A DNA stretch of 64,000 bases from Companilactobacillus formosensis (GTDB lineage Bacteria > Bacillota > Bacilli > Lactobacillales > Lactobacillaceae). The notes below the pieces were generated by a model. That model was not told the origin of the DNA. It did no database searches and worked only from the letters and a program-made list of their open reading frames with translations. The translations under genes and the position numbers were made by a program. Positions 19,501 through 27,167 of this stretch are shown here, in pieces. Each line of letters starts with the position of its first letter. The first letter of the stretch is position 1. The DNA is taken from the NCBI RefSeq assembly GCF_005405305.1, contig NZ_BJDU01000002.1:295194-359193 (forward strand), in the 5' to 3' direction.

Positions 19501-20106
19501 GAATTCAATTGCAACACTGTTTTGTATACCACCAGAATTATCTGTTATTGCTTCGCTCAAACCTTTACCATCGGAACTACTACCTCCCCAGACACCCAAA
19601 GTTTGCCCGTAACTAGGGATCCCATCAGTATAATCTCTAGAAATAGCTTGATCACCATTAGGATCATTTTGTAAAACAAAGGCAAAGCCATCGATAGTAT
19701 TTCCACCGTAATACCAAACTGACAAGGTTTGATCCTTGCTTAAATCAAAATAATTATAAGTTTTATTACCATTGTCGTCTTTCACGGTTCCCCAAAAAGA
19801 GCCAATCTGCTTATCAATTCCATCTGCGTCTAACATTTGAATAATATCGCTAGGATTTCCTGAATCCTCTGCCCGTATTATTTTATTAGAACTAGGAAAA
19901 GCATTGGCAGCACCAGTTTTTGTATTGGAGTACGAACTTGGTGCGGTAAGAAAATCATTAAAATTCACACCTTTTGGAGCATGTTTGTAAACTTCCTCTT
20001 TAGACGGTTCACTTGCGGCCATCACGGAAGTAACTGGAGTTGCTCTAAATAGTGGTAAAAGAAACATAATAATTAGTACTTTAAAGATAAATCCATGCCT
20101 CTTCAT
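16597..20106 (-). CDS. WxL-type surface protein with N-terminal L-type lectin-like domain
   Basis: A 1169-aa exported protein. The signal peptide ends near VMAASE (about residue 32). Residues 60-400 look like a legume-lectin-type carbohydrate domain (FAFVLQNDPNG, GGIQNSVAIEFDRYLN, WRHLTIDYQ). Several Ig-like beta repeats follow, each with phrases such as SNVLDFTIKL. The C-terminal 110 residues contain WNLSAHSLG and end GEYQGQIEWTLSESIQ; these Trp-x-Leu motifs mark a WxL domain, which holds proteins to the wall by binding peptidoglycan. There is no LPxTG. The ATG at 20106 is preferred because GAGG lies 8 bases upstream; a GTG three codons earlier lacks a ribosome site. No partner DUF916/WxL genes are adjacent. 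A cre-like site lies upstream. Confidence 0.87.
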   Translation of the reverse strand: MKRHGFIFKVLIIMFLLPLFRATPVTSVMAASEPSKEEVYKHAPKGVNFNDFLTAPSSYSNTKTGAANAFPSSNKIIRAEDSGNPSDIIQMLDADGIDKQIGSFWGTVKDDNGNKTYNYFDLSKDQTLSVWYYGGNTIDGFAFVLQNDPNGDQAISRDYTDGIPSYGQTLGVWGGSSSDGKGLSEAITDNSGGIQNSVAIEFDRYLNQNAGSKSNNISDYLDYDGDNNSGFVSNQLKENHISWGYPGDVATYFGKNFSTGILGWKETTTYNYMGHRARIQNHAYLLGYDGITVANSETQDPRNGWRHLTIDYQKPDTGSSIGYLSYHINDKFQDGTTRPQNAQDVKTFEIDTNQLVKDSSDKKVRWGFTASTGSPESKQSDFAMVIEKMPRVVDIKGTSKMTDLTRNTSVSSTDGDILNVSDGDQVMLEQNLKYVGGISESGEITATVALPDYLDFSGDENGVIGEMNYTAADGTKQSLEINKADLEEVTISTTTGNDTDTPIFKQVTGFKVKIPSMSKIDDQANIQVYGTVKGPESQTPITTKVSGVNTSYNSDGFTGDTMSPDFTIDNEVLQITNTNDLSQEVSPDETVHFKGKMSYLKNSDFDGEDLISEVDVYDQNNKLIPGIQKGNISVAKGAKSGDFDIPFDVSDLENNQTYDFKVKMTDSKGRVSNILDYQVKILDNKQLVISRNNFKTYEVFEKNNIPLCNIRTEYDNSAKVNSKDLTIHMNIDGEDTIFKLDSDAVETSIDVEISEQLKQLDYGTHQIKAWVDDGTRQSNVLDFTIKLIDLGIVLEPEKKVIDVHDNDPVPLDWTIKYSDEVDSEMLINPHKFNKLSLKIKNEDSDDYQNFFVSANNDGSENSTEVNTDSNNNYSLTLNPIESVSGVNKYYSLLKEGQNIIKFSVTGNSYHSEEKTVIINVPKLTPSISTTVKNITTSSTLNLIKVPLEFKYLEDETYQTAPAQLTVRIKDENKVYGGLSIVSGSIDYGPPLTYTGQFSPSVANMSQPDSPFILTGTVKDVYGRYSEAPFFKLDINSKLLELNVSDSRFRDINFDDQDGDFIQRDGKWDVKVNSVGTKWNLSAHSLGLFNVLDNDYVEPLYFIDKNDNYQSLTNTPTIANRDTAVSGQNKIENISDNWDDDDGIMVKNQKSNLSGEYQGQIEWTLSESIQ

Positions 20107-20160
20107 GAAACTCACCTCACATATTTATAACAAGTTTAAACACATATTATTGATATTGTT

Positions 20161-20183
20161 ATTATATGGTATAAGCGTTTTCA
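20161..20183 (-). promoter_or_regulatory. Promoter -10 and cre-like site of the WxL protein gene
   Basis: The minus strand has TATAAT (plus 20161-20166). Immediately upstream is TGAAAACGCTTATA (plus 20170-20183), one mismatch from the cre consensus, in the -10/-35 interval, a repressing position. Confidence 0.55.
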
Positions 20184-20211
20184 TTTGTTGCCAATTTATG
20201 AAAAAAATATT

Positions 20212-20248
20212 ATAAAAAAATAGCCATCTCATTACGCAAGATGACTAT
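20212..20248 (-). terminator. Terminator after the NhaC-type transporter gene
   Basis: A TAGTCATCT/AGATGGCTA stem precedes a run of seven Ts on the minus strand, 16 bases after the stop. Confidence 0.8.
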
Positions 20249-20263
20249 TACTTTAATCCATTT

Positions 20264-21691
20264 CTAATTCAACTGTTCAGAAACCTGGTGATTAAGTTTT
20301 GGTTCGACAACTTTATCCTTGTTGTAGTTTTTACCAAAGACAAATCCAAATGTGACTGTTAATAATGGATTCATCCAAACGTAAAAGGCACATGGGATAA
20401 AGACTAAAGGACTAACACCTAAAACTCCTGAAATAAAGATTCCAGTAACTCCCCAAGGAACTAAAGCATTGATGTCGGCTCCCCCACTAGCGAGAATTCG
20501 TGATAAGTAAACCGGTTTAATATTTTGTTTATCGAAATTTTCTTTGAAAGTTGTACCAGGTAAAATAATTGAAATGTATTGTTCACCAACTAAGAAATTA
20601 ACACCGATGGCACTTAAAACTGAAGTTAAAATCAATTTACCAGGTGTATTGACACTTTGTTTCATTTTACCAACTAGATTTTCAACAACACCCATTTTGA
20701 TCAAGACGCCACCCAAAGTTAAGGCAACTAAGATCAAAGAAATACTACTCAACATGCTAGTGACACCACCGCCACTAACGATGCTGTTGATTTTTTTATC
20801 AGGTGAATTCAATTGGAAACCGTTCATGATTTGATTACTAATGGTCGAAATCTTAGGATGATTAATAAAAATATGCATGATAATAGCGGTAATTGATCCT
20901 GACAACAACGTTGGAATAGCCGGAACTTGCATAATAGCACAAATAATTAATACAGCGATTGGAACTAACATCCAAGGTGAAACAAAGAAATTAGCATTTA
21001 AAGCATTGATAATGTGATGTACAGAACTCATATTAGGATTGGCAGTTGTATGACCAGCAATCAAGAAAATAATAGCAGTAATAGTTGCTGAAGGAATTGC
21101 TGTATGGGCGATTGTTTTAATATGATCAAAAACATTATCAACTCCAGCGATTCCAGTAGCTAAATTAGTAGTTCCAGATAAAGGTGACATGTTGTTTCCA
21201 AACAAAGCACCCGAAACGATTGAACCAGCTGTTAATGCGGTATTGATACCCATAACGTGACCGATACCCATGAAGACGATACCTAAAGTACTAATAGTCG
21301 TGAAAGAACTACCAACGATCACACCAACTAAACAACAACTAACAAAGACGGTAAATAAGAAAAATCTAACGTTCAATATATCTAGACCGTAAACCATAAT
21401 AGTTGGAATTACACCGGACATTGACCAAGCTGATACTAAAACTCCAATCATAATAAAAATAATCATTGGTACGATTCCTGGTTTCACTCCTTCAACAATC
21501 CCATCTTGAAGTTGATTCCAAGTAAAACCGCGAAATCTTCCGTAAAACAATAACAATGTAAATGCTAATAAAATTGGAATTTGAGGTGTCATGCCCAGAG
21601 CAATCATCATTGTTCCTAGCATCCCAAACATTACGATCATAATAATTAAACTTTCTAAAACTGATAATTTACCTTTTTTCATATTACTCAC
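20264..21691 (-). CDS. NhaC family transporter (Na+/H+ antiporter family, probable tyrosine transporter)
   Basis: A 475-aa membrane protein with about 11-12 helices. NhaC-family features include the SSFTTISTLGIVFMGIG stretch near residue 130, the GNNMSPLSGTTNLA motif near 165, and a late GADINALVPWGVTG segment near 400. NhaC proteins are named for Na+/H+ exchange, but NhaC members behind tyrosine T-boxes in lactobacilli and enterococci have been proposed as tyrosine transporters. This one lies behind a T-box with a probable UAC specifier and directly after a 37-codon tyrosine-rich ORF, so amino-acid transport is favoured. The ribosome site is GGGTGAG. A terminator closes the unit. Confidence 0.88.
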   Translation of the reverse strand: MSNMKKGKLSVLESLIIMIVMFGMLGTMMIALGMTPQIPILLAFTLLLFYGRFRGFTWNQLQDGIVEGVKPGIVPMIIFIMIGVLVSAWSMSGVIPTIMVYGLDILNVRFFLFTVFVSCCLVGVIVGSSFTTISTLGIVFMGIGHVMGINTALTAGSIVSGALFGNNMSPLSGTTNLATGIAGVDNVFDHIKTIAHTAIPSATITAIIFLIAGHTTANPNMSSVHHIINALNANFFVSPWMLVPIAVLIICAIMQVPAIPTLLSGSITAIIMHIFINHPKISTISNQIMNGFQLNSPDKKINSIVSGGGVTSMLSSISLILVALTLGGVLIKMGVVENLVGKMKQSVNTPGKLILTSVLSAIGVNFLVGEQYISIILPGTTFKENFDKQNIKPVYLSRILASGGADINALVPWGVTGIFISGVLGVSPLVFIPCAFYVWMNPLLTVTFGFVFGKNYNKDKVVEPKLNHQVSEQLN

Positions 21692-21717
21692 CCTATTTTG
21701 AATTTGATTTGTTTTTC

Positions 21718-21831
21718 TTAGTAGTTTTGATAGGGTCTATAATAATAATTTCTTTGAACTTCATTAATTTCTTTCTCATTTAGGATTTGTGCAAAGGTTG
21801 CTTGCATGCGTAACTTTTCGATAAATTTCAT
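21718..21831 (-). CDS. 37-aa tyrosine-rich small ORF between T-box and transporter
   Basis: The translation starts MKFIEKLRMQATFAQILNEK and ends NYYYRPYQNY; five of its last nine residues are tyrosine. A consensus AGGAGG site lies 8 bases before the ATG, so translation is very likely. It starts 42 bases after the T-box terminator stem and ends 26 bases before the NhaC start, so it is co-transcribed. It may be a small protein partner of the transporter, or a leader peptide whose translation senses charged tRNA-Tyr. There is no hairpin between its stop and the transporter start, which argues against simple transcription attenuation. I do not know a named family. Confidence 0.7.
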   Translation of the reverse strand: MKFIEKLRMQATFAQILNEKEINEVQRNYYYRPYQNY

Positions 21832-21867
21832 CTGTAATTCCTCCTAAAATTATTTGTCCAAAAGAAT

Positions 21868-22066
21868 AAAAAAAGGCGTCCCTGCAATTATATGCAGGGA
21901 CGCCTTTAGCGCGGTACCACCCAAATTCAAGTAATAATACTTGCTCTTTATTCCGTAAACACAGGACGCGAGATTTCGATTTAGTATTTTGCAAAAATAT
22001 CCTGTATGGCTCGCACCAACCGCCATTTCTCTGAACGCTGAGATACTTCACTACTTGTTGTAAAAT
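21868..22066 (-). promoter_or_regulatory. T-box riboswitch, probable tyrosine specificity
   Basis: On the minus strand the leader carries the AGAGA box, the GGTTGGTGCGAGCC apical part of stem I, and the conserved T-box GGGTGGTACCGCG (plus 21911-21923). A strong terminator follows: AAAGGCGTCCCTGCA pairs with TGCAGGGACGCC before a T-run (plus 21870-21908). Uncharged tRNA binding the specifier and the UGGU bulge would favour the antiterminator and allow read-through. In the specifier loop, after the AGTGA on the 5' side, the 3' side reads AAAATACTAAATC, so TAC (tyrosine) is the best specifier reading. The T-box is certain; the amino acid is inferred, helped by the tyrosine-rich ORF downstream. 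Confidence 0.93.
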
Positions 22067-22087
22067 CAAAATCAATTTATGTAAGTA

Positions 22088-22115
22088 ATCTTAGCAGAAA
22101 CTTTTCATAATGCAA
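22088..22115 (-). promoter_or_regulatory. Promoter of the T-box transcript
   Basis: The minus strand has TTGCAT (plus 22110-22115), a 16-base spacer and TAAGAT (plus 22088-22093), just upstream of the T-box leader. Confidence 0.65.
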
Positions 22116-22163
22116 GAGTTTTATTAGAAAAATATTATTATTTTTTAATTTTTCTAATTTTAA

Positions 22164-23408
22164 TTAAAGTGAATCTAACAATTCTTGCATTTGCTCATTA
22201 TCAGGATCTTGTTTCAAATAAAGTCTCAATGCTGCTTGAAGAACCTCTTTATTGCCGGTGCTACGCAAAATTTCTACCAAGTCTGACAAGTAGTCCAGAT
22301 TGTCCTTAAATTCGTCTAAGACCGTCAAAATGTCTTCTTGAGCTTTATTAACATCATCAGTTTCAAATTCTGATTTAGCCAAATTCCAAATCAACTTAGG
22401 ATTATTATTGATCTCACGACCATCTAAGAGATCCAAGTTGGCTTTGAATTGACCTTTAGTAACATAGTAATCACTCAACTTAATGACTAATGGCATTGGA
22501 TTTTCGACTTTTTTAATACCAGTTTCCAAAATCTTAATAGCATTATTAGCATCTTCTGACGTTCCAGCATCAAAAGCAATCTGATACAAGCGGTCATCCA
22601 ATTCATTCAAATTCAAGCCTAATTGAGCGTATTTGAAGGCATCAGCATTTTTCTTGATATTCAAATAGTCTTCGGCGATAACTGGATAAGCCGTTGGATA
22701 ATCACGATTAGTGTCCAAGAGGTTTTCCAAAACAGAAATCGATTTATTATAATTTTTAACTTGATTGTACAAAAATCCGAGTTGGAACTGAGCATCTTCA
22801 TTCAATTCCAAGGCGTTTAGTTTTTCGTATTCACTGATAGCATCTTCATATTGTCCATCCCCAGCCAAAGAACTAGCTTTTCTCAAGACGATTGAAATAC
22901 CAGAATAATTCTTGATTCCCATATCTAGTAGCATGTCATAGTATGTCAAAGCTTGGTTGAATTTATTTTCATCAAAATAGACTTCGGCCAAGGCAAATTT
23001 AAAGACTTCTTCATCAGGAAACTCTCTAATTCCTTCTAAGAGCTTTTGCTCACTAACTTCGTAAAGTCCTAATGACTGGTAAATATCGGCTGAGACTAAT
23101 AAATTTTCGGCATAAGCTGGTGAATCAGGCGTGATTTGAGAAATATAATCTAAAGCTTGATCGCTATCACCGTCAGAAACAGCAATTTCAGCCAATCTGG
23201 AGAGGATTTGACCTTCACTTGGGTAATTGACCAAAAGATGCTGATAAATCGTCTTAGCTTGAACAGAGAGCCCTCGACTCATCAATGTTTCAGCTAAAGA
23301 AAATTGAGTTTGATCATCGTCTTCTTTAAGCGATTCTTGAATCAAACCATCAACCTTTGAAAAGTCACCATCATCGATTGTTTCCATAACTTTATCTGCT
23401 TTACTCAA
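22164..23408 (-). CDS. Tetratricopeptide repeat protein
   Basis: A 414-aa soluble protein made almost entirely of TPR-like helical pairs. Examples are AETLMSRGLSVQAKTIYQHLL (about 39-59), ALAEVYFDENKFNQALTYYDMLL (about 137-160) and FQLGFLYNQVKNYNKSISVLENLL (about 207-230). The fold is a protein-binding scaffold resembling Bacillus YpiA. The start is TTG, preceded by GAGG. It follows hup in the same direction, after a terminator. Such genes are regularly found next to hup-der in lactobacilli, but no specific function is known to me. Confidence 0.88.
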   Translation of the reverse strand: MSKADKVMETIDDGDFSKVDGLIQESLKEDDDQTQFSLAETLMSRGLSVQAKTIYQHLLVNYPSEGQILSRLAEIAVSDGDSDQALDYISQITPDSPAYAENLLVSADIYQSLGLYEVSEQKLLEGIREFPDEEVFKFALAEVYFDENKFNQALTYYDMLLDMGIKNYSGISIVLRKASSLAGDGQYEDAISEYEKLNALELNEDAQFQLGFLYNQVKNYNKSISVLENLLDTNRDYPTAYPVIAEDYLNIKKNADAFKYAQLGLNLNELDDRLYQIAFDAGTSEDANNAIKILETGIKKVENPMPLVIKLSDYYVTKGQFKANLDLLDGREINNNPKLIWNLAKSEFETDDVNKAQEDILTVLDEFKDNLDYLSDLVEILRSTGNKEVLQAALRLYLKQDPDNEQMQELLDSL

Positions 23409-23434
23409 ATTAAAACCTCATACTTTCTTTTGCG

Positions 23435-23462
23435 TAAAAAAAGACGGTCAACCGACCGCCCC
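23435..23462 (-). terminator. Terminator after hup
   Basis: A GGCGGTC/GACCGTC stem with a GGTT loop is followed by seven Ts on the minus strand. Confidence 0.85.
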
Positions 23463-23474
23463 TTATAAAACTAA

Positions 23475-23750
23475 TTATTTAACTGAATCCTTCAAAGCTT
23501 TACCTGGTTTAAATGCAGGAACCTTGCTTGCTGGAATCTTAATTTCTTCGCCAGTTTGTGGGTTACGACCCTTACGAGCAGCACGTTGACGAACTTCAAA
23601 GTTACCAAAGCCAATCAATTGAACTTTGTTACCTTCTGATAAGTTTTCTTGGATAGTTTCAAATACTGCATCAACAGCAGAAGTTGCATCCTTCTTTGTC
23701 AAACCAGTTTTACTTGCGACACTATCAATAAGTTCAGCTTTATTTGCCAT
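23475..23750 (-). CDS. hup: DNA-binding protein HU
   Basis: A 91-aa nucleoid protein of the HU/IHF family; a dimer bends DNA without strong sequence preference. It starts [20 protein letters not shown] and contains the beta-arm signature [21 protein letters not shown] (about residues 46-66), with the intercalating Asn-Pro pair in RNPQTG. The ATG at 23750 has a perfect GGAGGT site; a 14-codon upstream extension of the frame has none. It has its own terminator and lies between der and the TPR gene in the usual order. Confidence 0.97.
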   Translation of the reverse strand: MANKAELIDSVASKTGLTKKDATSAVDAVFETIQENLSEGNKVQLIGFGNFEVRQRAARKGRNPQTGEEIKIPASKVPAFKPGKALKDSVK

Positions 23751-23936
23751 ATGTGAATACCTCCGGAAATTTGTAAAATATTTAGAACACATGAACTTTT
23801 ATTAATGCGTTCATTATTCTATGTACAAAATTACCATAGCAATGCCGATGTGGCAAGCATTTAAGCCATTTTTTAATATAAATCTTCTTAAATATAATTA
23901 TATTTATAAAAACGGATGAAATACTGTCCTTCTAAG

Positions 23937-25250
23937 CTATTTTCGTTTTCTTGGAAGAATCTTGATTGGTGTCCCTTCGAAATCAAAAGTATCACGCAAT
24001 TGATTCTTCAAAAATCTTTCATATGAGAAATGAAGCAATTCTGTCTCATTAACGAAAACAACAAATGTTGGCGGTTGAATGGCAACTTGTGTCATGTAAT
24101 AAATTCTCAAACGTTTTCCATTTACTAATGGTGTAGGTGCAATTGAAGTAGCACGCAACAATAAATCGTTAAGAACTGAAGATTGAATTCGACGATCACG
24201 GTTACCATAAACTCTTGCAACTAATTCTGGAATTTGGTCGAGGCGTTGACCCTTAATAGCAGAAGTGAACAAGATTGGTGCATATGATAAGTATTGGAAT
24301 TCAACTCTAATTTGATTTTCAAAGTCCTTCATCGTATTAGTGTCTTTTTTCAAAGTATCCCACTTGTTAACGACGATAATAACACCCTTACCGGCATTAT
24401 GCGCATATCCAGCCACACGCTTATCTTGTTCACGAATACCTTCTTCAGCATTCAAAACAACGCAAACGACATCTGACTTATCAATGGCACTTAAGGCACG
24501 CAAGACAGAGTATTTTTCAGTATTTTCGTAGACTTTACCACGTTTTCTAATACCAGCAGTATCAATCATCGTAAAGTCTTTATCAAGCTTTTCATCATGA
24601 TACTTAGTATCGATAGCATCACGAGTTGTTCCTTGCATGTCAGAAACAATAACCCGTTGGTCACCTAAGATAGCATTAACCAATGATGATTTACCAACAT
24701 TAGGACGTCCGATAAAACTAAATTTGATAGTCTTATCTTCTTCCATCTTGTCTTCATGTGGAAAGGCCTTAACGATCTCATCCAACAAATCACCTAAACC
24801 AGTACCTTGGGCACCAGAAATAGGATTGGGATCGCCAAATCCTAATGCATAAAAGTCATAGATATTTTGACGTTGTTCAGGATTATCAGCTTTGTTGACA
24901 GCTAGGATAACTGGCTTCTTCGTACGATACAAAATTTTAGCAACATCTTCGTCTTCTTTAGTAACGCCATTTTGACCGTTAGTGATAAAGACGATAACGT
25001 CAGCTTCATCGATTGCAATTTCAGCTTGATTCTTGATTTGAACGGACATTTTTTCACCGCTCATTTCAATACCACCAGTATCGATCAAACGAAATTCTCT
25101 TCCTAACCAACTAGCACGGGAATAAATTCGATCTCTAGTAACACCAGGTGTATCTTCAACGATTGAAAGTCGTTCATTAATAATTCGATTAAAAATTGTA
25201 GATTTACCAACATTGGGGCGTCCTACTAACGCAACTACTGGAACAGACAT
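23937..25250 (-). CDS. der: Ribosome biogenesis GTPase Der (EngA)
   Basis: A 437-aa protein with two tandem Era-like GTPase domains and a C-terminal KH-like domain, needed for 50S subunit assembly. G1 motifs GRPNVGKST (about 10-18) and GRPNVGKSS (about 182-190), the DTGG/DTAG G3 motifs (about 57 and 231), and NKAD and NKWD G4 motifs (about 119 and 297) are all present. The end is basic (ILPRKRK). It follows cmk by 28 bases and precedes hup. The rpsA gene often found between cmk and der is missing here. Confidence 0.97.
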   Translation of the reverse strand: MSVPVVALVGRPNVGKSTIFNRIINERLSIVEDTPGVTRDRIYSRASWLGREFRLIDTGGIEMSGEKMSVQIKNQAEIAIDEADVIVFITNGQNGVTKEDEDVAKILYRTKKPVILAVNKADNPEQRQNIYDFYALGFGDPNPISGAQGTGLGDLLDEIVKAFPHEDKMEEDKTIKFSFIGRPNVGKSSLVNAILGDQRVIVSDMQGTTRDAIDTKYHDEKLDKDFTMIDTAGIRKRGKVYENTEKYSVLRALSAIDKSDVVCVVLNAEEGIREQDKRVAGYAHNAGKGVIIVVNKWDTLKKDTNTMKDFENQIRVEFQYLSYAPILFTSAIKGQRLDQIPELVARVYGNRDRRIQSSVLNDLLLRATSIAPTPLVNGKRLRIYYMTQVAIQPPTFVVFVNETELLHFSYERFLKNQLRDTFDFEGTPIKILPRKRK

Positions 25251-25278
25251 ATTTTGCCTCCCTACTTATCCTCATTAA

Positions 25279-25938
25279 CTACTTATGTTCATTAACTATT
25301 TCAGTTACTCTTTTGACAACTTGTTCGATGGTCATATCTGAAGTATCTACTTCAATGGCATCGTCAGCTTTTCTTAATGGTGAAATTTCACGATGTGAAT
25401 CTTTGTAATCACGTGCAGCAATTTCATCTTGTAATTCTTTTAATGGAGTATTGATGCCACGTTCAACATTTTCTTTGAAACGTCTCTGTGCGCGAACTTC
25501 CACACTGGCAATCAAAAAGATTTTTACTTCTGCCTTAGGTAAAACAGTTGTACCAATATCGCGACCATCCATGACGATATCACAATCATTAGCTAAATCG
25601 CGTTGCATTTGAACTAATTGCTCTCTTACTTCCTTGATTGCAGAAACTTGCGAAACGTTGTTTGTTATTTCTTCAGTTCTAATGTCATCTGAGACATCTT
25701 CATCATCTAAATAAACGTGTTGTCCATCCTCTTTATTTAGAAAATGAATTCGATGTTCTGACATTAATTTCAAAATATTGAGAGTATCACCATAACCCAC
25801 ATTGTGCTTTTTTGCAAGTAAAGTCACTGTCCGATACATTGCACCTGTATCACAGTATACAAAGTTCAAGTTTTTGGCGATTAATTTGGCAATCGTACTT
25901 TTTCCAGCTGAAGCTGGTCCGTCTATAGCAATTTGCAT
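25279..25938 (-). CDS. cmk: Cytidylate kinase
   Basis: Phosphorylates CMP and dCMP to diphosphates. The 219 aa begin MQIAIDGPASAGKST, the P-loop being residues 7-15. YCDTGAMYR (about 29-37), the MDGRDIGTTVLP nucleotide-monophosphate segment (about 122-133) and the RRFKEN lid (about 152-157) are typical. It is followed closely by der. A weak terminator separates it from the LysM protein gene downstream of the ribU side. Confidence 0.96.
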   Translation of the reverse strand: MQIAIDGPASAGKSTIAKLIAKNLNFVYCDTGAMYRTVTLLAKKHNVGYGDTLNILKLMSEHRIHFLNKEDGQHVYLDDEDVSDDIRTEEITNNVSQVSAIKEVREQLVQMQRDLANDCDIVMDGRDIGTTVLPKAEVKIFLIASVEVRAQRRFKENVERGINTPLKELQDEIAARDYKDSHREISPLRKADDAIEVDTSDMTIEQVVKRVTEIVNEHK

Positions 25939-25955
25939 TCGTTTCTCTCCTTAAT

Positions 25956-25986
25956 AAAAGGGCCCAGACAAATGTCCAAGACCCTT
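25956..25986 (-). terminator. Weak terminator after the LysM protein gene
   Basis: An AAGGGTC..GGACA/TGTC..GGCCCTT stem with a short TTTTATT tract on the minus strand lies between the LysM gene and cmk. Some read-through into cmk is likely. Confidence 0.55.
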
Positions 25987-25996
25987 CACATAAAAA

Positions 25997-27085
25997 TTAT
26001 TTAACTCTTAGTGTTGTACCAGGTGTCAATGTACCAACGTTACTGTTCATACTCTTAAGTTGAGCAGTAGTTAGATTATTGTTATATGCAATTCTAAACC
26101 AGTTGTCACCGGCTTTAACAGTGTAATAAGATGCTGAATTGCTACTATCACTATCTGTTGAAGTTGTGGAACTGTTGTTGGCAGTTGTACCAGTTGAAGC
26201 TTGTTGATCAGATTGTTGTGACTGTTGAGTCTGTTGAGATTGCTGTGCTTGTTGTTGACTACTGTCAGTTGTTTGTGAATTACTTGAATCTGCAGTAGTG
26301 CTATTTGCAGCAGTACTGTCACTGGCAGTATTCGAATTATTAGCGTTAGTATTAGACTTACTATCATTATCAGTAGTTGTCTTCTTAGCACTAGCTTTTT
26401 TAGTAGACTTTTTAGCGGCTTTTTTCTTTGTAGACTTCTTAGCAGTTTTCTTTTTAGTAGATTTATCTTTATTCTCAACCGAGCTTTCTGATTGGGAACT
26501 ATCTAAATCACCACTGCTACTACCTCTAACCGCATTAATTATAACTGGTGTGAACATAATAACAATCAAGGCAACAACTAAAGTAACAACTAATGTATGA
26601 TTTCCACGTTGCTTTTCTTTAGTAACGGCACGTGAAACATGACCCTCGTCATCAGTATCAGAGTCAAAGCTCTTCTCCCAAGGTTTAACGTCTTCTTGAT
26701 CTGAAGAATCGTCTTGAGCTTGATCAGGTTCTGCTTTTGAATCTTCAGTAGACTCTTTTGGTGTCACTGGTGGCACTGGAGTTGGTTCAACTTTAGTCTC
26801 ATCAACTTCAGGAGCATCATGCTTTGCTTCACTTAAATGATCATTGCTTTCTTCGGCTTGAAGATGATCAACCCCAGCAGGTGTAGGATTACCACTAGCT
26901 TGCTTAGGTTCATCATTAGAAGTCTGATCGTCAGAAACAGTATTATTCGTTGGTGTGTTTTCATCACCTGTATCGATTAGATGATATTTTTTTAAATCCT
27001 CAAGACTGACAGATCCTTCTAGTCCTTTGGTGGATTTTGGAACACGTGAATCGCCAGACATATTGTTTTTATCATTATCGGCCAT
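25997..27085 (-). CDS. Membrane-anchored LysM protein (SAG1386/EF1546-like)
   Basis: A 362-aa bitopic protein. A hydrophilic acidic cytoplasmic part (1-165) is followed by one membrane helix (about 168-188, TLVVTLVVALIVIMFTPVII). Outside is a lysine/threonine repeat block (about 208-237, units of KKSTKK, AAKK, ASAKK), a Ser/Thr/Asn/Gln-rich low-complexity linker, and a C-terminal LysM domain (about 318-362, YYTVKAGDNWFRIAYNNNLT). LysM binds peptidoglycan N-acetylglucosamine. A surface protein of this build next to cmk is known in streptococci and enterococci as the SAG1386/EF1546 family. The lysine block could interact with teichoic acids, which is inference. Confidence 0.88.
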   Translation of the reverse strand: MADNDKNNMSGDSRVPKSTKGLEGSVSLEDLKKYHLIDTGDENTPTNNTVSDDQTSNDEPKQASGNPTPAGVDHLQAEESNDHLSEAKHDAPEVDETKVEPTPVPPVTPKESTEDSKAEPDQAQDDSSDQEDVKPWEKSFDSDTDDEGHVSRAVTKEKQRGNHTLVVTLVVALIVIMFTPVIINAVRGSSSGDLDSSQSESSVENKDKSTKKKTAKKSTKKKAAKKSTKKASAKKTTTDNDSKSNTNANNSNTASDSTAANSTTADSSNSQTTDSSQQQAQQSQQTQQSQQSDQQASTGTTANNSSTTSTDSDSSNSASYYTVKAGDNWFRIAYNNNLTTAQLKSMNSNVGTLTPGTTLRVK

Positions 27086-27167
27086 TAAAAACCAACCTCC
27101 TAATTTCTATCTCTTAAAGCATATCATAAAAGTTTAAAATTTTTCTTTAAAGATTTATAAAATTTCA

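Noticed and set aside
21776..22075. A 99-codon open frame on the minus strand across the T-box leader
   Set aside because: It runs through the conserved T-box, terminator and stem I; the RNA structure explains the sequence, and no ribosome site supports it.
26071..26478. 135-codon frame inside the LysM protein gene
   Set aside because: It is a by-product of the repetitive low-complexity coding sequence.
25997..26500. Short tandem repeats, considered as a CRISPR or DNA repeat array
   Set aside because: They are coding repeats (Lys/Thr and Gln/Ser tracts) inside one reading frame, without regular spacers.
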